Shown here one piece after another: positions 35,009-43,132 of a stretch of 64,000 nucleotides of DNA. Position 1 is the stretch's first letter, and every line of letters begins with the position of its first letter. The stretch is taken from contig JABXKS010000001.1 in the NCBI GenBank assembly GCA_013619125.1, positions 62,001 through 126,000 of the forward strand, read 5' to 3'. This stretch comes from Clostridiales bacterium. GTDB taxonomy: Bacteria > Bacillota > Clostridia > Tissierellales > GPF-1. The notes below the pieces were generated by a model that was not told where the DNA came from, ran no database searches, and saw only the letters and a program-made list of their open reading frames with translations. A program made the translations under genes and the position numbers.

Positions 35009-35865
35009 ATCTGAAGGAGCTTTGCTATTGCAAGCCCTTTATCAAATCCATGGAAATAGAGTCTGATCAACTTGGATCGATTTTTACTCATTCCCCGAAC
35101 GCCGTAGGTATCATCAGGAGCAACGATGATGATAGACCCATTTTCCTGCTCGGTACGTAAGGTTTCGATGGTTTGATTATAGATCTCTGCGTAATGATCG
35201 CAAAGGGCGATCACGCTGGGATAGGTATTGCGGTATACCCAGTGAGGTGGCAGGCTCCGGATACGAGAGGCTTGTTTCGGTTCGAGGGGTTGCGTTAGAA
35301 TAACAACCTGATTTTGATACCCCTGCTCCCGTGCACGCCCAGTTGGAATCGGATCGCTGATTCCGCCATCAAGGTAGGGAACTCCGTTTATGAAGACTGG
35401 CTTACAAACACATGGCATGCTGCAAGAAGCATATAGCGACTTTAAGAAGGTTTGAAACTCATGGCTGAGTTTTGCTTCCTGAAACGAGAAATAATCTACT
35501 TCGCCGGTTTGACAATTGGTAGCTCCGATTTCCAGTTCCTCTTTCGCTTGAAAAAGGGCAGCATAGTTAAAGGGATCGATTCGATGAGGAACCTCATCGT
35601 AAATAAAATCGAAATTGAAATAGCTACCGACCCTTCTATAATTTCGTATACTCATAAATCGGGGATCTTGCAGATAAGTCAAATTCACACGACAGGTCCG
35701 TCCTTTCTCGCGAGCGAGAAAAGGGATTCCATTGGCAGCGCCAGCTGAGACGCCGACGATATAGGGGAAAACAAGACCCTCGCTCAGAAATGCATCTAAA
35801 ACACCAGTGGTGAACATGCTTTTCATGGCGCCACCCTGGAGAACAAGCGCTGAACTTAGCTTCAT
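34999..35865 (-). CDS. Patatin-like phospholipase (288 aa)
   Basis: Ser-Asp lipid acyl hydrolase. Oxyanion loop QGGAMKSMF near residue 10, nucleophile Ser in VGVSAGAANG, catalytic Asp in YLDGGISDPIP. Resembles the YjjU branch of bacterial patatins. The start at 35865 follows AAAGGAGGGATAAA on the minus strand; the longer frame to 35985 is not supported. It is divergent from the DUF523 gene at 35984. Confidence 0.9.
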   Translation of the reverse strand: MKLSSALVLQGGAMKSMFTTGVLDAFLSEGLVFPYIVGVSAGAANGIPFLAREKGRTCRVNLTYLQDPRFMSIRNYRRVGSYFNFDFIYDEVPHRIDPFNYAALFQAKEELEIGATNCQTGEVDYFSFQEAKLSHEFQTFLKSLYASCSMPCVCKPVFINGVPYLDGGISDPIPTGRAREQGYQNQVVILTQPLEPKQASRIRSLPPHWVYRNTYPSVIALCDHYAEIYNQTIETLRTEQENGSIIIVAPDDTYGVRGMSKNRSKLIRLYFHGFDKGLAIAKLLQIKQ

Positions 35866-35983
35866 TTTATCCCTCCTTTCGAGGAGCTTTTTACTTCCTA
35901 TAGGTATATCATTCCCCAAGATCATTATTTTTCCCAAAAGAGTAAGAAAAAAGGGTATCTTTTCAATAGATGGAGGTGAAACC

Positions 35984-36913
35984 ATGATTGTTCAAGAAAA
36001 AGTATCGATTGGAATTAGTGCATGCATGTATGGCTCAAAAGTATGGCACAATCGCGAAGGCTGGGATTTGCTAGAAAAACTGGGATGTGAGGCGGATCTA
36101 TATGAGTGGCATCCGATTTGTGCAGAGATCGAAGCGGGGCTTGGTGCGCCGCGAATACCGGTGCAAGTTTTGGACGGGAATGGCATCGATGTGTGGGATG
36201 ATCGCGCACGCGTCATGCAAGGAAACAGTGACATTACGGATCGATTGAAAGCGGCCTGCTTGCAAGCCTTGAAAAGACTGCAAATCGGGGATGTCCATGC
36301 CTTTGTTTTCAAAGAGACTAGCCCAAGTTGTGGGGTGTATCGGGTGTTGGAAACAAGTCGGCAGATCAATCGTCCGCCTGGGGTTTTTGGTGCTCTTTTA
36401 TATCGAGAGGGCTTTTTCTTGATCCCGGCCGAAGATTTGAAGGATCCGGTGAAATGGTGGGATTGGCGCCGTCGGCTTTTTGCCTATCTGTGGCTTCAGG
36501 ATCAAACGATTTTGAGTTTGGTGGAATTTTACGAGGCGTGGCATGAGGTGAAACTATTGTGCCAGGATCTCGACAACGAAAGAGCGCGAGATATGGGTAA
36601 AACATTTGCACAATTCGATAAGAAAACACCAATTGCCAATTTGGAATATCAAAGAGAGCAGATTCTGGATCTTATTCGAAAGCCTTCTGATTTTCCACGA
36701 ATTGCACAAAGTCTTTTAAAAAGTTATTTGTTTTTCTGCAAGCAGTTGAAAATCGAAATCGATGAATCTGCAGAACCAGTGGAAAGTCTAGAGTTGAAGC
36801 ACTTGGTGGAGGAAGTCAGAGCGTTGGAAATTGTGGGCGCAAAACAGGAAATTTTCTTCGGAGGAAGTCCGATTCTTTATCGTTCACAAATTATGGTTGA
36901 ATTTTCTGAATGA
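35984..36913 (+). CDS. DUF523 - DUF1722 fusion protein (309 aa)
   Basis: N-terminal DUF523 domain (1-150: IGISACMYGSKVW... and KETSPSCGVYRV) and C-terminal DUF1722 (about 180-300). This fusion is widespread (for example E. coli YbgA carries the DUF1722 part). Biochemical role unknown; a link to DNA repair or iron-sulfur chemistry has been proposed because of conserved Cys. The ATG at 35984 follows TGGAGGTGAAACC. The longer frame from 35807 crosses the divergent patatin start and is rejected. The promoter of the next unit is inside its last codons. Confidence 0.85.
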   Translation: MIVQEKVSIGISACMYGSKVWHNREGWDLLEKLGCEADLYEWHPICAEIEAGLGAPRIPVQVLDGNGIDVWDDRARVMQGNSDITDRLKAACLQALKRLQIGDVHAFVFKETSPSCGVYRVLETSRQINRPPGVFGALLYREGFFLIPAEDLKDPVKWWDWRRRLFAYLWLQDQTILSLVEFYEAWHEVKLLCQDLDNERARDMGKTFAQFDKKTPIANLEYQREQILDLIRKPSDFPRIAQSLLKSYLFFCKQLKIEIDESAEPVESLELKHLVEEVRALEIVGAKQEIFFGGSPILYRSQIMVEFSE

Positions 36914-36925
36914 TCATGATATATT
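36897..36925 (+). promoter_or_regulatory. Promoter of the rsgA leader
   Basis: TTGAAT (36897-36902), 17 bases, TATATT (36920-36925). Transcription would start near 36932, giving a short leader before the peptide ORF. Confidence 0.65.
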
Positions 36926-36960
36926 AGATTCAAATTCTTCGAGGAAAAGGAGTGATGAAA

Positions 36961-37032
36961 ATGATGAAAATTAATCTTCTCATTGTATCAAGTGAATCCA
37001 ATAAACAACTCACTCCGGAGCGTAAGATTTAA
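36961..37032 (+). CDS. Putative leader peptide of the rsgA attenuator (23 aa)
   Basis: AAGGAG (36947-36952) is 8 bases before ATG 36961; an in-frame ATG at 36955 is too close. The peptide is MMKINLLIVSSESNKQLTPE plus RKI, ending at TAA 37030-37032. Its last codons (37010-37018) form one arm of a possible antiterminator, so ribosome position on this ORF could decide the RNA fold. No homologous peptide is recognised, and coding is inferred only from RBS, start, stop and position. Confidence 0.55.
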   Translation: MMKINLLIVSSESNKQLTPERKI

Positions 37033-37095
37033 ACCTTGAAGAACTGGATCCCTTTGTGAATCCAAAAGCCCGGAGTGACAGGTCCGGGCTTTTTT
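37010..37095 (+). promoter_or_regulatory. Transcription attenuator upstream of rsgA (terminator and competing antiterminator)
   Basis: Terminator: AAAAGCCCGGA (37064-37074) with TCCGGGCTTTT (37083-37093), loop GTGACAGG, T run to 37095. Competing pairing: TCACTCCGG (37010-37018) is fully complementary to CCGGAGTGA (37070-37078), which uses the left arm and loop of the terminator. A small hairpin, TGGAT/ATCCA (37045-37064), lies between. Translation of the leader peptide to its stop would hide 37010-37018 and favour termination; early stalling would free it and allow read-through. Confidence 0.65.
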
Positions 37096-37123
37096 ATGCC
37101 CAAAATTAAGTGGAGGGCACTGA

Positions 37124-38152
37124 ATGAATCATAGAAATCAAAACGAATTCGACAATCAAGCGAATGGGTTGGAACGAAATGATGAAAGTAAAACGGCGCG
37201 TGTGATACGCGTGGATCGAGGCATCTATCACCTGGAAGGAATCAAAGGCATTTTTCTTGCGGAGTTGCGAGGGCGCTTTCAAGAGGAAGCAATCGCGGCT
37301 TCGGATTATCCCGCGGTCGGTGATTATGTGGCGGTTGATCGATTGAATGACAAAGACGGGCATGGGATGATTGCAGCGATCTTGCCTCGAAAGAGTCATT
37401 TTTCTCGCAAGGTGGCGGGAAATCGTCTGGATGAACAGGTGGTGGCGGCCAACATAGATACCGTTTATGTGTGTATGGCTTTGAACCATGATTTCAATTT
37501 GCGCCGGTTAGAGCGTTATCTGACGCAGGCCTGGAGCAGCGGTGCAAGTCCGAAAATTCTCCTCACCAAAGAAGATTTGTGTGACGAGCGAGAGGAACGA
37601 TTGCGGGACGTGCAGGAGATTGCTTATGGCGTTGACGTGTTTATGGTAAGCGCACTAACAGGCGCGGGGATGGATGCTTGGAAAGACTCCCTCCATCCGG
37701 AAGAAACTGGGGTTTTGCTTGGGTCTTCCGGTGTCGGAAAATCGACGTTGATGAATACCCTGTTGGGCATTGAGCATCTGGAAACCCAGGGGCTTAGAAA
37801 TGATGACAAGGGAAGACATACGACGACCTATCGCGAACTGGTTACCCTGCCAAACGGCGCCTATCTGATTGATACGCCGGGGATGCGGGAACTGCAATTG
37901 ATGGATGATGAAGAGGCAAGTAGATCGGTCTTTTCTGAGATTGAAGTATTGGCAAAGCGATGTCGGTTTCGAGATTGCGGACATGAGTCGGAGCCAGGGT
38001 GTGCGATTCAAGCAGCCTTGCACAATGGAGAATTGTCGGAAGAACGCTGGGAGAGCTATCAAAAGATACTTCGGGAACAGCGATTTATGGAGAAAAAGCT
38101 CAAGGAACGGGAAAGGCGCGAGGAGAAAAAGAACGGGAAAAGAAGGAATTAA
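37124..38152 (+). CDS. rsgA: Ribosome small-subunit-dependent GTPase RsgA (342 aa)
   Basis: Circularly permuted GTPase that assists 30S maturation. OB-fold N-terminus (25-100), G4 motif LLTKEDL before the P-loop GSSGVGKS (200-207), switch region RHTTTYRELV, G3 DTPGMRE, and a C-terminal zinc knuckle CRFRDCGHESEPGC. At 342 aa it is longer than the roughly 290-residue YloQ-type protein expected from a prkC locus, and it could be an accessory paralogue. RBS GGAGGGCACTGA. It is preceded by an apparent attenuator, so its expression may respond to ribosome stalling. Confidence 0.92.
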   Translation: MNHRNQNEFDNQANGLERNDESKTARVIRVDRGIYHLEGIKGIFLAELRGRFQEEAIAASDYPAVGDYVAVDRLNDKDGHGMIAAILPRKSHFSRKVAGNRLDEQVVAANIDTVYVCMALNHDFNLRRLERYLTQAWSSGASPKILLTKEDLCDEREERLRDVQEIAYGVDVFMVSALTGAGMDAWKDSLHPEETGVLLGSSGVGKSTLMNTLLGIEHLETQGLRNDDKGRHTTTYRELVTLPNGAYLIDTPGMRELQLMDDEEASRSVFSEIEVLAKRCRFRDCGHESEPGCAIQAALHNGELSEERWESYQKILREQRFMEKKLKERERREEKKNGKRRN

Positions 38153-38233
38153 GGAACTTGTAAAGGGGGAATTCCTAGGGGATTCGGATTGTGTATGGTA
38201 AGATAGGACTATTACTAAAATGAAGAGGCAGAA

Positions 38234-38848
38234 ATGAAAAACGAAACTTATCGTGCATATATTTTACTCACATATACGGGTTCGATGCTGAGCAGTATCA
38301 TTCGGAAGGCATCGGATCTGCCCTATTCCCATATTTCCATTGGGTTTGATGATTCTCATCAAACCTTTTATTCTTTTGGCAGAAAATATCACTCCAATCC
38401 ATTTTTTGCGGGATTTGTGGAAGAGGATGTCAAGGATGGTGTTTATCAGCGATTTCAGCAAGCACAGTTTGCTCTCTACGAGATTGAAGTGACGAAGAAA
38501 CAGTACTATGCCATGAAACGTCAAATTCGCCATTTCGAGCGTAATAAAAAACTTTATCGCTATAATCTCTTGGGGATGGCTTTTGCGAAGGTAGGGGTGT
38601 CATTAACGAGAAATAACGCGTATTTCTGCTCGCAATTCGTATCGACGGTCTTTCGGCGCTCGGGAATTCATAGTTTTGATCGATCAGATGGATTGATTCA
38701 CCCCATGGATTTTCTGGAAATTGACGGGATGAAGCTCGTTGGACAAGGCAGGTTAAGTGATTTTCGATTGGAGCAATGGGGTGTGAATCGGCAGCAGCGA
38801 AGATTTCGAGAAATTCCGGTGTCGCTCTTCCATCGTGTATTCAACTAA
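38234..38848 (+). CDS. Permuted papain-like (NlpC/P60 superfamily) protein (204 aa)
   Basis: Carries a His in LPYSHISIGFDDS and a Cys in AYFCSQFVSTVFRRSG, in His-before-Cys order, as in the YiiX/YebB-type permuted papain-fold amidases. No signal peptide, so it likely acts inside the cell, perhaps on lipids or amides. Function unproven. RBS GAAGAGGCAGAA is weak. A structured terminator region follows. Confidence 0.65.
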   Translation: MKNETYRAYILLTYTGSMLSSIIRKASDLPYSHISIGFDDSHQTFYSFGRKYHSNPFFAGFVEEDVKDGVYQRFQQAQFALYEIEVTKKQYYAMKRQIRHFERNKKLYRYNLLGMAFAKVGVSLTRNNAYFCSQFVSTVFRRSGIHSFDRSDGLIHPMDFLEIDGMKLVGQGRLSDFRLEQWGVNRQQRRFREIPVSLFHRVFN

Positions 38849-38925
38849 AAAAGCCCCCGAAGGTACCGACCCCCAAAGATTAGATTTCACTCTAACTTTT
38901 GGGGTTAAGCACCGAATGAGGGCTA
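38849..38925. terminator. Large nested stem-loop, convergent terminator
   Basis: Three nested helices: AGCCC/GGGCT (38852-38856 with 38920-38924), GGT/ACC, and a 14-bp arm (38871-38884 with 38891-38904, one mismatch and one G-T). On the minus strand it ends in CTTTTTTAG, so it probably terminates the 38923 gene. Its size and symmetry are unusual for a simple terminator and recall small palindromic or IS-end-derived sequences. Confidence 0.6.
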
Positions 38926-39264
38926 TAGTGACAAGAGTTTTACGTCATTTTTTTGTAAATAATCGGTTAATGGTGCACCCATATAGCAGACATCAACGCC
39001 CAAAGATTCCAGCAGAGCGGTTGCAGCTAAGTGATTGGCACAGGAACGGCAGGCACGCACCGTTATATTGTGATTGACCAATCCTTGAATGGATTCTTGG
39101 ATCGCTGGGGTGTCGCGAACCAATTGTGTGGAACCGCCCCAGATGATGAGCGTGGCTTCAGGCCACCAGCCTTTAAGTTTACTGTTCATTAAGTAGGGTA
39201 AAATCATTTCTGTGAATGTGACTTCACTATTTTGTGTCCATAGAATAACCAATTGTTTTGCCAT
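38923..39264 (-). CDS. DsrE-like small protein (113 aa)
   Basis: Rossmann-like DsrE/DsrF fold is suggested by QLVILWTQNSEVTFTEMILPYL and ATLIIWGGSTQLV. A CRSCANHL motif in the C-terminal half could handle sulfur. It is not clearly assigned to a named family. Start ATG follows AAGGAGGGATG on the minus strand. Its product probably is cytoplasmic. The neighbour upstream (divergent) is a flavin-binding PPOX gene. Confidence 0.65.
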   Translation of the reverse strand: MAKQLVILWTQNSEVTFTEMILPYLMNSKLKGWWPEATLIIWGGSTQLVRDTPAIQESIQGLVNHNITVRACRSCANHLAATALLESLGVDVCYMGAPLTDYLQKNDVKLLSL

Positions 39265-39319
39265 ATCATCCCTCCTTGTTCTTAGTATACAGGATCATGG
39301 AGGAGCTGAGGAGGAAAAG

Positions 39320-39802
39320 ATGCGGTATCATATGCAAAGAAAAGAGCGAGAGATCACGTCTATGGAAAGTATTCATTCGATTCTACGGGATGGAAAGTTC
39401 ATGGTTTTGGCATTGTCTTATCAAGGTGCGCCGTATACGGTTGCGATGAGTTATGGGTATGATGAGGATGAAAATGCCTGTTATTTTCATGGGGCGAAGA
39501 AGGGTCGAAAGATGGACTATATTCGTGCCAATCCGAAGGTGTGCGGGATTGTTATTCAAGATCGCGGATATATTGACGGGGCATGCAGCCATGCCTATCG
39601 ATCCGTTGTGGTGGAGGGCACCATGGAGCTTGTTCGAAATGTGAATGAGAAAAGCCAAGCCTTAACCAAGATGTTTCTTCATCTGGAAGAACATCCGGAA
39701 AATCTGATTAAGCGTTTTGAGGGAAATACCGATGCGATTAGTGGACTTACGGTATTCAAATTAAAGATCGAATCCCTCACGGGGAAGCAAAGCAAGGAAT
39801 AA
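39320..39802 (+). CDS. Pyridoxamine 5'-phosphate oxidase-family flavin-binding protein, NimA-like (160 aa)
   Basis: Split-barrel FMN-binding fold: MRYHMQRKEREITSMESIHSIL is followed by ALSYQGAPYTVAMSYGYD, CYFHGAKKGRKMDYI and NPKVCGIV. This pattern is that of the NimA/5-nitroimidazole antibiotic resistance relatives, though most members are uncharacterised. The ATG at 39320 follows GAGGAGGAAAAG; the frame from 39212 is not supported. A terminator follows. Confidence 0.88.
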   Translation: MRYHMQRKEREITSMESIHSILRDGKFMVLALSYQGAPYTVAMSYGYDEDENACYFHGAKKGRKMDYIRANPKVCGIVIQDRGYIDGACSHAYRSVVVEGTMELVRNVNEKSQALTKMFLHLEEHPENLIKRFEGNTDAISGLTVFKLKIESLTGKQSKE

Positions 39803-39828
39803 GGATCGGGTACGATCCTTTTTTTTTG
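39801..39828 (+). terminator. Terminator after the PPOX gene
   Basis: AAGGATCG-GGTA-CGATCCTT followed by eight or more T. Confidence 0.9.
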
Positions 39829-39833
39829 CCCAC

Positions 39834-39865
39834 TACTTGACAATACCAAGTACCGAGTTTATACT
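39834..39865 (+). promoter_or_regulatory. padR promoter with overlapping inverted repeat
   Basis: TTGACA (39837-39842), 17 bases, TATACT (39860-39865). The palindrome TACTTG-N7-CAAGTA (39834-39852) covers the -35, a likely PadR autorepression site. Confidence 0.7.
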
Positions 39866-39908
39866 GTAGGTGACTACTAGGTAATGCCATATAGAGAGGA
39901 GGGAGAAG

Positions 39909-40250
39909 ATGGCGAAACAGACACAAATGTTAAAGGGCGTTCTGGAAGGATGTATTCTGGAAATTGTTTCTCAGGAAGAGACCTATGGATACGCGGTTTG
40001 TGAGCAATTGATTCAGGCGGGATTCTCCCATATCAACGAAGGGATTGTCTATCCTATTTTGATACGGTTGGAAAAAAAAGGATGGTTGCAGGCGGAGAAG
40101 AGACCCTCTCCCTACGGACCCAAGCGCAAGTACTATCAACTGACAGAAATGGGGAAACGGGAACGAATGGAGTTTATCCTGCGTTGGACGGAAACGAGCA
40201 GGCGTGTCAATCAAATCCTTGAAAGGAGGATCAGCGATGAAAACACGTAG
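39909..40250 (+). CDS. PadR family transcriptional regulator (113 aa)
   Basis: Winged helix: LKGVLEGCILEIVSQEETYGYAVCEQL, then GIVYPILIRLEKKGWLQ and GPKRKYYQLTEMGKRE, typical of short PadR repressors. RBS AGAGGAGGGAGAAG. It overlaps the following membrane-protein gene by 14 bases. Such PadR-HAAS pairs control one another or a transport function. Confidence 0.93.
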   Translation: MAKQTQMLKGVLEGCILEIVSQEETYGYAVCEQLIQAGFSHINEGIVYPILIRLEKKGWLQAEKRPSPYGPKRKYYQLTEMGKRERMEFILRWTETSRRVNQILERRISDENT

Positions 40251-41097
40251 AGAAAAAATGAAGAAGAGTTTTTCCCTGGTGATTGCGGGTATCGTTGTGC
40301 TACTCACAGGATTGTTCCTTTGGGCGTCACAGATTCGTGACCAAGGAGAGTTAGGATCCGGTCAAGGTGTTATTGCAATCGCTGTTTTGACACTGGCGGG
40401 GATTTCTGTTTTTGTGGTGTACTGGCAAGCCAGAAGCCGCAACCAAAAGTTGAAAAACTTACGGGAAGACTATCGAGAGCATTTGGATCAAGTCATGGAA
40501 TGGGTTGGGCAAAGCGCGTTGCAAAATTCGGAAAAGAGAGAGATTGAACAGGAATTGATGGCAATTTTTTTAGAAGCGCAGGGAGCAGGCAGACAACCGC
40601 AATCTGTGATTGGTGAGGACGTAGAAAGTTTTGCGAAAGACCTTTTGGATGCTTACGGGATTCATCCAGGAATTCTTTCTTACCTATTGACAAGTACTCA
40701 GTGGGTTTTGATGTACCTCGTTATTGTGCAAGGCTATCGCAGTTTGAGACATGGAATTGGGTCGTATTACGCCGCGTCCATGGATGTAGAGGTCCTGTTC
40801 TTATTCGCTTGGATTTCCTTTGTGACCCTGCCGATGATTCAGTATGGTGGAAAGGCTTGGGTTGTCGGCAAACGAAAACAAGGATTATTTGCGATCTTTG
40901 GCTTTCTGACTTTTTTGATTGGCGTTGGGATTATTGAAGGAATTCATGCCGTGGCGGATCGAATGCCATGGGCTTCCGAGTTTTTGGGGAAACAGGTACT
41001 TGTATTTAAGCACCCTTGGCAATTGGCTATTGCGATCGCACTTGCGTTTGGGATCTTTTGGCTCAAACAATGGTTACGAAAAAAGCCCCTTCGTTGA
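40237..41097 (+). CDS. HAAS-domain membrane protein paired with PadR (286 aa)
   Basis: Two N-terminal membrane helices (about 15-60), then a soluble helical HAAS-type segment (about 68-130: YREHLDQVMEWV through EQELMAIFLEAQ), then four or five more helices. HAAS (DUF1700/DUF1129-like) domains occur next to PadR regulators and are thought to take part in signalling. ATG 40237 follows AAAGGAGGATCAGCG. Stop codon lies in the loop of the terminator. Confidence 0.75.
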   Translation: MKTRREKMKKSFSLVIAGIVVLLTGLFLWASQIRDQGELGSGQGVIAIAVLTLAGISVFVVYWQARSRNQKLKNLREDYREHLDQVMEWVGQSALQNSEKREIEQELMAIFLEAQGAGRQPQSVIGEDVESFAKDLLDAYGIHPGILSYLLTSTQWVLMYLVIVQGYRSLRHGIGSYYAASMDVEVLFLFAWISFVTLPMIQYGGKAWVVGKRKQGLFAIFGFLTFLIGVGIIEGIHAVADRMPWASEFLGKQVLVFKHPWQLAIAIALAFGIFWLKQWLRKKPLR

Positions 41098-41110
41098 AGG
41101 GGCTTTTTTC
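41081..41110. terminator. Bidirectional terminator (HAAS gene / small membrane protein)
   Basis: AAAAGCCCCTTC-GTT-GAAGGGGCTTTT, with A and T runs on either side. Confidence 0.9.
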
Positions 41111-41113
41111 TTT

Positions 41114-41305
41114 TTAAGAGGTTTTTTTTTGGATCTTATTTTTTCTTTGAAGAACACTTGCAGTAATCATTCCGGCTAAGATGACTGCAAAAAGGACAAT
41201 CGCCAAGGATTTTGGCAGGGGTGCAACGGCACTGTTAACATAAACGAGACACATTGTGGCGATGATGCAAATGATTCTAATGCCTTGGATTAGTCGATTT
41301 TTCAT
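41114..41305 (-). CDS. Small membrane protein of unknown function (63 aa)
   Basis: Two hydrophobic stretches (IRIICIIATMCLVYVNSAVA and LAIVLFAVILAGMITASVL) and a basic tail KNKIQKK. Start at 41305 (MKNRL) after GGAGGAACCT. Function not recognised. Confidence 0.6.
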   Translation of the reverse strand: MKNRLIQGIRIICIIATMCLVYVNSAVAPLPKSLAIVLFAVILAGMITASVLQRKNKIQKKTS

Positions 41306-41461
41306 AGGTTCCTCCATTTTAATGATCAGATCGGCTTGCTAGTCAATCATTTTACATTCATTATAGCAGATTCGTTGCTTAAAATCGGGAAATTGTCTGT
41401 CAGGATCACCATTTTGTTATAAACTGAGAATAGAAGAAATTGGTAAGCGAGGAGAGGTAAT

Positions 41462-42142
41462 GTGCAGATAATCATTGATGCGGGTTGGAAGGAATGGGCA
41501 CCAAATTTACAGATCGGCAGTATTGTTGCCGAGGTTACTGTGGGCGACAGCGGGGATGAATTGAATGCGAAACTAGATCAGCTGGTGGCTAAAATTGAAG
41601 CGGGTTTGCCGGTTGCTTCCATTGCAAAGGAAGCGGCGATTGCCGCCATGAGAAAGACATATCGGACGGTTGGGAAAGATCCCACGAAGTATAGGGTCTC
41701 GTCTGAAGCACTGCTTCGAAGAATTGGAAGAGGTTTGGGTTTATATCGGGTAAATAATGTAGTAGAGATCAATAATTATGTCTCTATGAAAAGTCGGTGC
41801 CCGGTTTGCGCTTATGATAGTAGCAAGATTCGGGGGGATGTGAGGTTCACAGTAGCTCCGGAAGGTACGGTGTACGAAGGAATTGGACGCGGGGAGCTGA
41901 ATATTGAATTTCTGCCGGTTTTTATGGATGAGGCAGGCGCTTTTGGCAGCCTGACCAGTGATTCCGCACGAACCTGTATCTCACAGGAGACAAGAACGGT
42001 ACTCTTTAATCTGGTTTCCGTGCATCCTCATGATGAGTTGGAGAGTTGGATTCGAGAAGCGGCTGAATTATTGGAATTGCATGCGCAGGGAAAAATGAAA
42101 GAGATGAGAATTTGGAATGGCGTTTGGAGCAGCATCAAGTAG
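41462..42142 (+). CDS. B3/4 domain protein (phenylalanyl-tRNA synthetase beta B3/4-like), 226 aa
   Basis: Stand-alone B3/4 fold. The segment AAMRKTYRTVGKDPTKYRVSSEALLRRI is diagnostic, with the later SDSARTCISQETRTVLF. In PheRS this domain helps proofread misacylated tRNA; the free form is of uncertain role, possibly RNA or aminoacyl-tRNA editing. The start is GTG at 41462, with GGAGAGG upstream. First of a group of four genes read in the same direction. Confidence 0.87.
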   Translation: MQIIIDAGWKEWAPNLQIGSIVAEVTVGDSGDELNAKLDQLVAKIEAGLPVASIAKEAAIAAMRKTYRTVGKDPTKYRVSSEALLRRIGRGLGLYRVNNVVEINNYVSMKSRCPVCAYDSSKIRGDVRFTVAPEGTVYEGIGRGELNIEFLPVFMDEAGAFGSLTSDSARTCISQETRTVLFNLVSVHPHDELESWIREAAELLELHAQGKMKEMRIWNGVWSSIK

Positions 42143-42199
42143 AAGCGATTAAATTATAGAATGATTGGTCAATACAAGCGGAAGAGGAAGGGGAGAAAA

Positions 42200-43132
42200 A
42201 TGAGGATTTTAAGGAAAGGCGCGATGGATTGCATGGCAAGAACGATTCAAACTGTTGGGCGACCTTTGGAAGCGGAAAAGTATCGCTACTTATTTGCGGG
42301 TGGAGAAGCGGAAGATGTGATTCGGGAGTTGATCCCATTTCAAAACCCGGATGGTGGGTTTGGTCATGGATTGGAATCCGACTTTCGATTGCCGGATTCT
42401 TCCCCTTTGGCAACCTCGGTAGGGCTTCGCATGCTATTGGATTTGCCGGAGGGCAATGAACGTAATCGTATGATGGATGAGGCATTTTCATATCTTGAGG
42501 AGGCCTACTCAAGCGAGCGAGGTGGTTGGTATGCTGTTCCGAAGAGGGTGATGGACTACCCGCATGCGCCATGGTGGTCGATCAATCAGGAAACGGGACA
42601 CACGGCAATCGATGAAAGCTGGGGCAATCCGACGGCAGAAATCTTGTCTCAATTTTCACGAGCCGGGCGACAACCCGAGGCATTTGATCTTCATCAGCGG
42701 GTCTTGTTCGCGGTGCGGCAACTAGAAGAAAAGCAGACGTATGTGTCTGAACATGAATTGTATTGCTATTTGCCTCTATACGATGTGTTGGAGGGAGAGC
42801 TGCAAAAACGATTGGAAGAAACTTTGACCCAAGGGATCCACGAGTTGATCAGACTGGATGTCGAGGGTTGGGAAGAATATGTACCAACGCCTTTGCATTT
42901 TCTTGATCCAAAGCGGACGAGCAACTTCGGAATTTCTGTGGAAGATCTTAATCGGCAATTGGATTGGCTGGTTTGCAAAATGGAGAAAAAAGGGGGATGG
43001 ATGCCGCCATGGGGAGATTCCTTTTATAGTGGTGAGTTGAAGGTCGCCTATCATGAGTGGATCGGCGTTTTGACATTGAAAGCTTTGAATTGGTTGCATG
43101 TCTATGATCGAATAGAGAAGGGGGGCAAATGA
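42200..43132 (+). CDS. Terpenoid-cyclase-fold-like protein of unknown function (310 aa)
   Basis: Contains LIPFQNPDGGFGHGLESDFR, a QW-like (QxxDGGFG) repeat of the alpha/alpha-barrel seen in prenyltransferase and squalene cyclase-like proteins, and KKGGWMPPWGDS, a second degenerate one. No catalytic DxDD motif is visible, so a cyclase reaction is not claimed. ATG 42200 after GAAGGGGAGAAAA. Its stop overlaps the next start (ATGA), so the products are coupled. Confidence 0.65.
   Translation: MRILRKGAMDCMARTIQTVGRPLEAEKYRYLFAGGEAEDVIRELIPFQNPDGGFGHGLESDFRLPDSSPLATSVGLRMLLDLPEGNERNRMMDEAFSYLEEAYSSERGGWYAVPKRVMDYPHAPWWSINQETGHTAIDESWGNPTAEILSQFSRAGRQPEAFDLHQRVLFAVRQLEEKQTYVSEHELYCYLPLYDVLEGELQKRLEETLTQGIHELIRLDVEGWEEYVPTPLHFLDPKRTSNFGISVEDLNRQLDWLVCKMEKKGGWMPPWGDSFYSGELKVAYHEWIGVLTLKALNWLHVYDRIEKGGK

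Noticed and set aside
35807-35983. N-terminal extension of the DUF523 gene
   Set aside because: It crosses the patatin start region and lacks an RBS, while ATG 35984 has TGGAGG and fits the family.
36930-37123. T-box or known riboswitch as the explanation for the rsgA leader
   Set aside because: No T-box core (AGGGTGG-type), specifier arrangement or recognised aptamer was seen, and the leader is too short. The peptide plus competing stems explains it better.
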